Below, piece after piece: positions 60,901-64,000 of a DNA stretch of 64,000 nucleotides (position 1 is the stretch's first letter; each line of letters starts with the position of its first letter). This DNA comes from Agelas oroides (Eukaryota > Porifera > Demospongiae > Agelasida > Agelasidae). Where the stretch lies: positions 5,896,566 to 5,960,565 of the forward strand of contig OX422195.1 of assembly GCA_949130485.1 (NCBI GenBank), written 5' to 3'. Both the position numbers and the translations under genes were made by a program. The notes below the pieces were generated by a model. The model saw only the letters and a program-made list of their open reading frames with translations. It had not been told where the DNA came from and did not search any database.

Positions 60901-61819
60901 ACCCAGACACCATCTCTTTCATACAGTCACCTGAGGTAATAGAAAGAGCAGTGTGTGTATGCGTGTGTGTGTGTGTGTGCATGCGTGTGTGTGTGTGTGT
61001 GCATGCGTGTGTGTGTGTGTGTGCATGCATGTGCATGCGTGTGCGGCGTGCGTGAGTGTGTGTGTGTGTGTGCGTGTGTGTGTGTGTGTGCATGTGTGAG
61101 TGCGTGCGTGTGTGTGTGTGCATGCACACATTAAAGGGAGAATATGAGAAATATAGAGGATAAGTCTCCTCCATTACTCAATGTAGCGGTACTAATTCCC
61201 CATGCAGCTGCATTATTCTGCACACCTAGTTTCCTGACAGAGCCGGGAAGGTTAGCAGCCTTGGCACCAATGGACTCCATTATGGTGAAGAATCCTTCAG
61301 AACTGGATACTACATCTGTATGAGTGTTGGGACGAGGAAGTAAGAGAGGGAGTGATTCCTTACACCACACCAGCAAACAACATGGGTGTAGACACAATAT
61401 ATCCCTGTTACCCAGCTGTACACAAAAGATTGGAATATGTATCTCTCATTAAAATATAGTATCTATATCGTACCAACTTTATAGTGTGGGTGACTGTGGG
61501 GCTTACTTTGCATGGCCTTGTGGAAGACCTTTGCAGCTGCCACCAAACTCCTCAAGTCAACTGCCAGCTCCTCAATGTTCTACAACAGAGTAACGGAACA
61601 ACAGGTGAACCCACTCTAAAGACACTACAGCTAGTTGGTATACTCTTCTCTAAAGTGAGGACACCTTCTTGACTCCAAACGTGCCATGGAGAAGTTCCAC
61701 TTTATTTCATTTCAGGGAGAGTTATGTCACAGCTGTGACCTAGCTAGTAGCCCGCTCGCTCTGCTCACCCGGTAAGTGGTGTCCGCCAGCCTGTGAACTT
61801 GCTCCGAGTTCGCATCCAT
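55497..61819 (-). CDS. BAIAP2: IRSp53/BAIAP2-like I-BAR (IMD) plus SH3 adaptor, 16 exons
   Basis: Adaptor that senses negative membrane curvature and links Rho-family signalling to actin at filopodia and lamellipodia. Exons: 61769-61819, 61507-61579, 61226-61315, 60869-60930, 60117-60188, 59686-59730, 59484-59567, 58948-59013, 58548-58634, 57986-58075, 57584-57692, 57361-57421, 57018-57081, 56397-56467, 56102-56155, 55497-55725; phases close to 435 residues. The I-BAR domain covers about 1-240: FHKAMQ, GDCMKEMV, ETKLDEEAKTF, a basic patch KLKGIQKKRNPSQIQRDK, ERKMYCFVVDHFCSV. The SH3 domain is near 300-360: RVRAVYPHQ, LEFSSGDLIDAIDDPRDGWQFGE, GWFPVQYVEKI. The tail is Ser/Gly/Gln-rich. I see no WH2 motif or CRIB-like segment. 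The start has context GCCATGG. The donor of exon 57986-58075 is ambiguous by 3 nt. Confidence 0.92.
57690..57850 (-). repeat. GA-rich (sense CT-rich) tract before I-BAR exon 57584-57692
   Basis: Plus-strand purine run starting at the acceptor, i.e. a sense pyrimidine tract about 150 nt long. Confidence 0.9.
57905..57983 (-). repeat. (CA)n, sense (GT)n, fused to a donor
   Basis: On the coding strand the donor of exon 57986-58075 reads GTGGTGTGTGTGTG and runs straight into the repeat. Confidence 0.93.
58080..58200 (-). repeat. GA-rich tract before I-BAR exon 57986-58075
   Basis: Sense pyrimidine run upstream of the acceptor at 58076. Confidence 0.8.
58251..58540. mobile_element. Palindromic TAGTCTCG element (f), 290 bp, on an I-BAR splice donor
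   Basis: TAGTCTCGTACCTAGACCCC at the left, GGGGTCTGGGCACGAGACTA at the right. Arms of about 100 bp run through TGCCGAGTCAGCA. Flanked by TATTTACCA on both sides (58242-58250, 58541-58549), a perfect 9-bp duplication that contains the donor of exon 58548-58634 (sense TG|GTAAATA). Confidence 0.92.
58640..58735 (-). repeat. GA-rich tract before I-BAR exon 58548-58634
   Basis: Purine run on the plus strand (AGGAGGGAG units) adjoining the acceptor of that exon. Confidence 0.85.
58868..58946 (-). repeat. CT-rich tract after an I-BAR donor
   Basis: Plus-strand pyrimidine (sense purine) run adjoining the donor of exon 58948-59013; opposite polarity to the acceptor-side tracts. Confidence 0.8.
59223..59400. 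repeat. 52-bp tandem repeat, three to four copies
   Basis: GAGGTGGAATGGCCTATGAT plus GTTGCTATATCAAACACTCACCC and so on begins at 59223, 59275, 59327 and 59380. Confidence 0.93.
60269..60748. repeat. 106-bp tandem repeat, about four and a half copies
   Basis: TGAAATACAATGGCTATATA plus CAGTGTTGCAGTC and so on starts at about 60269, 60375 and 60481. The fourth copy (60587) is interrupted by about 70 bp of unrelated sequence before resuming at about 60664. Confidence 0.93.
60950..61122 (-). repeat. GT-rich (sense CA-rich) tract before I-BAR exon 60869-60930
   Basis: Imperfect (GT)n with GCATGC interruptions; on the coding strand it lies about 20 nt upstream of the acceptor. Confidence 0.93.
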
Positions 61820-62035
61820 GGCGTCACTGCCGTCAATCTGAACGTAAGTCTGAAGTTAGCTAGCGCAATCGTGCCCCACCCTCTCCAGCCCCACCCCCTA
61901 TAAATCCGATGCGTCATCGACATGAATCTACGTTCGTAGCGAGATGACCCTGCCCACCCAAACGCTTTTCCGCAACAGCTTTCTGTAACCGTAGGTCTCT
62001 TAATTTTCTAAACACATCGAGTTCGTGGGAAACTA
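61820..62035. other. I-BAR gene upstream flank
   Basis: Presumed 5' UTR and promoter; no TATA box. Contains CCACCCCCTATAAATCCGAT at about 61889, whose TATAAAT is on the plus strand. Confidence 0.3.
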
Positions 62036-62400
62036 CCTTATAGTGCTGGTTTCGAAACTTTCGAAACACATCGAATTCAAGTGGTTCGAACAGATTCGAA
62101 ACTTATGAAACACATCCAGAATTCATGTGACACTACTAGTGGTTCGAACAGATTGGAATGTTTCAAAACACATCGAATTCATGTGAAGCTACCTTATAGC
62201 TAGTCCTGGTTTAGTCACTCTAAAAGTGGTTCAAGTGGATTTGAAAGTTTCGAAACACATCGAATTCATGTGAAGCTACCTTATAATGCTGGTCTACTAG
62301 TGGTTCGAAAAGATACGAAACTTTCGAAACACATTGAATTCATTTAGCTACTCATGCAGTCTAAAAGTGGTTCGAGGAGATTTGGAAGTTTCGAAACACG
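62036..62400. repeat. Degenerate tandem repeat (TTCGAAACACATCGAATTCA)
   Basis: The motif GAAACTTTCGAAACACATCG with GAATTCATGTGAAGCTACC and GTGGTTCGA recurs at about 62055, 62113, 62165, 62253, 62323 and 62387 with irregular spacing of 53-88 bp. Confidence 0.85.
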
Positions 62401-62669
62401 ATGAGCTGGTCGACTACTTCACCACCACATGGACTAATGGAAACTTCCCACCAAATCACTGGAACTGCTTTAACCAACACATGCCCAGAACCATCACCAA
62501 GCCTCACCCAAACATCTTTGCATGGATTGAATTCATCCAAAGAGAGGAGGCAGTGACCAAAGCCAAGATGCAGAGGATACAGACTCTTTTTGACCACTTC
62601 AACGCAGGTGACATATGCCTCAATGAATGCCTAGGAGCAATCAAGCACCTTACACTGGTCTTTAGTTAG
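62397..62669 (+). pseudogene. MULE-type transposase C-terminal remnant
   Basis: A frame of about 90 codons reads DELVDYFTTTWTNG, NHWNCFNQHMPRT and KPHPNIFAWIEFIQREEAV. This follows the C-terminal pattern seen after MULE (Mutator-like) transposase domains (Y-x-T-W, W-N, R-T, then HP-x-I-x-x-FI-x-x-x-Q-x-E), but the expected N-N-x-V-E-x-W-H segment after MPRT is missing. No N-terminal or DDE part is present nearby. A domesticated fragment is possible but unsupported. Confidence 0.6.
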
Positions 62670-63043
62670 AATTTAGTGGATCAATGTCATATGCCTTTTC
62701 ATCAGTTTTGTAAGTTGCTTTTGTAAGAGTTGCTTTGATCTCATAGCAGATGATTTCATAAAAAGTTGATCTGAATAGATCACGTGGGAGTTGATCTTAT
62801 CAAAGTTTGTCTCGTTCTACCCATTGTATCAGTAGTACCTCTAAGGTTGAGTCTGGCACTCGAGATTAGTAGTTGCCCATAGCATGTATCAGAAAGGCAC
62901 CCTTTCCTCACTCAGTTCCCGTGCCTGATGAAGATTTACTCGCCCTAACTCCAATTTGTCGACAAAGCAGCAAAATGGTTGCTGCATGTAGAATTGTAGA
63001 AGTGGGCCGAGTGTTGCTCGATCCAGCACGTGCGAACGAAGCT
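62670..63043. other. Spacer between transposon remnants
   Basis: No gene seen. Ends with the 5-bp target AAGCT of the next element. Confidence 0.4.
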
Positions 63044-63596
63044 CAGTGGCGGATCTAGAAATTTAGAAAGGGGGGTTCAGTCAGTGGCGCGCGAAGCGCG
63101 CCGGAAAATTTTTTGGGTTGCCACGCCCACTTTCGGTCACGTGAACGCATTCATACAAAATATAGCTGGAAGGCCGAACCGAGGGGTCCGTCACAAAAGA
63201 AATCTCGTACACTGTCCGACAGTGTTGTTTTAAGAAACCTGTCGGCAGAAATCCAAACTGAAATCCAGAAATCCACTGTGAAATCCAGAAATCCACTCTG
63301 AAATCCGAAATCCACGTGAAATCCAGTGGATTTCGAAATCTCGTACGCCGAGGCACGCCGTGGCGGACCCCTCGGGCCGAACTGAATATCTCGAAGCAAC
63401 TCTAGGCCTAGTCAAACGTCTGGAGATCAGTAAGGAACTGATACGTGAGTGTGTAACTGTGCCTGGTTGTTGTTGCTGCATGCCACTGCTGCATAATCAT
63501 TTGATGGACTCGTGCAGTTATGTACGCAAAATACATTACTAGCCGCCAAAGGGGGGTGCATTTGCACCCCCCTTACCCCCCCTAAATCCGCCACTG
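63044..63596 (-). mobile_element. hAT-like MITE, copy 2 (inverted)
   Basis: Reverse-oriented relative to 10524-11055. Starts CAGTGGCGGATCTAG, ends CTAAATCCGCCACTG, flanked by AAGCT on both sides (63039-63043, 63597-63601). The interior matches copy 1 closely, with small length differences in the GAAATCC subrepeats. Confidence 0.92.
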
Positions 63597-63634
63597 AAGC
63601 TGAGCGGGACCTGGAGCGGCTACTGAGCATATGC

Positions 63635-63810
63635 TGAGGATCCAGCTACAAAACGAGCTAAGAATCGAGCTACAGGTCTGCGAATCGAGATTCGGACTTG
63701 TGAATCGAACCTAGCTAAGCTTTGAATCGAGCTACAAACCGAGCTACAAAATCGAACTACAGGTCTGTGAATCGAGCTGTCAATCGAGCTTTAGAACGAG
63801 CTGTCACTCC
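63635..63810. repeat. Short tandem repeats of AATCGAGCTACA type
   Basis: About ten irregular copies of GAATCGAGCTACAGGTCTG-like units upstream of the last gene. Each has a GAGCT core. Confidence 0.8.
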
Positions 63811-63897
63811 AGGGATTTTGCGCATGCGTACGCTGACCATACTTTGTGACCTTTGAACCTTTGACCACGAGGTAGACTGTGGGAGAGAACTACAACT

Positions 63898-64000
63898 ATG
63901 TCGGAGGACCTGGAGCAGAGAAAAGTTGACCGGTCAGAAGAAGAGGAGGAAGAAGAAGAAGACAGTGGTGTTAGTGATGAGGATGAAACAGAGAGTGAAG
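63898..64000 (+). CDS. N terminus of an unidentified acidic protein (partial)
   Basis: ATG at 63898 opens a frame running off the window: MSEDLEQRKVDRSEEEEE, then an acidic stretch with DSGVSDEDETESE. The Glu/Asp/Ser composition resembles acidic tails or heads of nucleolar and chromatin proteins, but nothing specific can be named. Oriented away from the I-BAR gene. Confidence 0.6.
   Translation, partial: MSEDLEQRKVDRSEEEEEEEEDSGVSDEDETESE

Overview
The window is nuclear DNA of an early-branching animal. It has intron-rich metazoan genes with canonical GT-AG splicing, an IRSp53-type I-BAR/SH3 gene, a PICK1 gene, a WIPI/Atg18 gene, a protein kinase fused to Kelch repeats, satellite DNA, a LINE, MITEs and tRNA-derived SINEs. 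A sponge (demosponge) is my best guess from the compact introns, the tandem intronless sulfatases and the single-exon kinase-Kelch gene. This is inference; a cnidarian is not excluded.

Layout. 1-9190: one satellite array of about 46 monomers of 192 bp in two subfamilies (A to about 4.1 kb, B after it); the B part has an 8-monomer (1536 bp) higher-order period. 9.2-15.9 kb: mobile elements (a TA-flanked inverted-repeat element, a hAT-like MITE, a second MITE and a decayed APE-type LINE), followed at 16.03-16.36 kb by two stray satellite monomers. 16.6-23.0 kb: three tandem intronless arylsulfatase genes on the minus strand, the third frameshifted, plus a relic of a fourth. 23.2-24.3 kb: a GGGACA-type minisatellite.

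25.5-33.4 kb (+): 17-exon WIPI1/2 homologue (autophagy PI3P effector). 34.5-40.5 kb (-): PICK1 (PDZ-BAR). It is head-to-head with a 40.6-48.7 kb (+) PH-START lipid-transfer-like gene; the two probably share a promoter. 49.8-52.0 kb (-): kinase/coiled-coil/Kelch gene. 52.1-54.8 kb: dispersed repeats. 55.5-61.8 kb (-): 16-exon BAIAP2/IRSp53-like gene. 62.3-63.6 kb: MULE transposase remnant and a second copy of the hAT-like MITE. 63.9 kb to the end (+): first exon of an unidentified acidic protein.

Three of the multi-exon genes concern phosphoinositides or membrane curvature (WIPI, PICK1 BAR, IRSp53 I-BAR) and the PH-START gene is a likely lipid carrier. They need not work together; I see no operon-like logic beyond the divergent PICK1/PH-START pair. 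The exon models below were built by hand by splice-site phase and remembered family features, and all junction phases close.

The most unusual signal is a family of tiny palindromic elements scattered through introns. They share about 15 bp of terminus (TAGYCTYGTWCCCAG) and make 9-bp target duplications, but the inner arms of most copies are unrelated. Two of them sit exactly on 5' splice donors. A second pattern is that simple repeats here are anchored to splice sites in a strand-consistent way.
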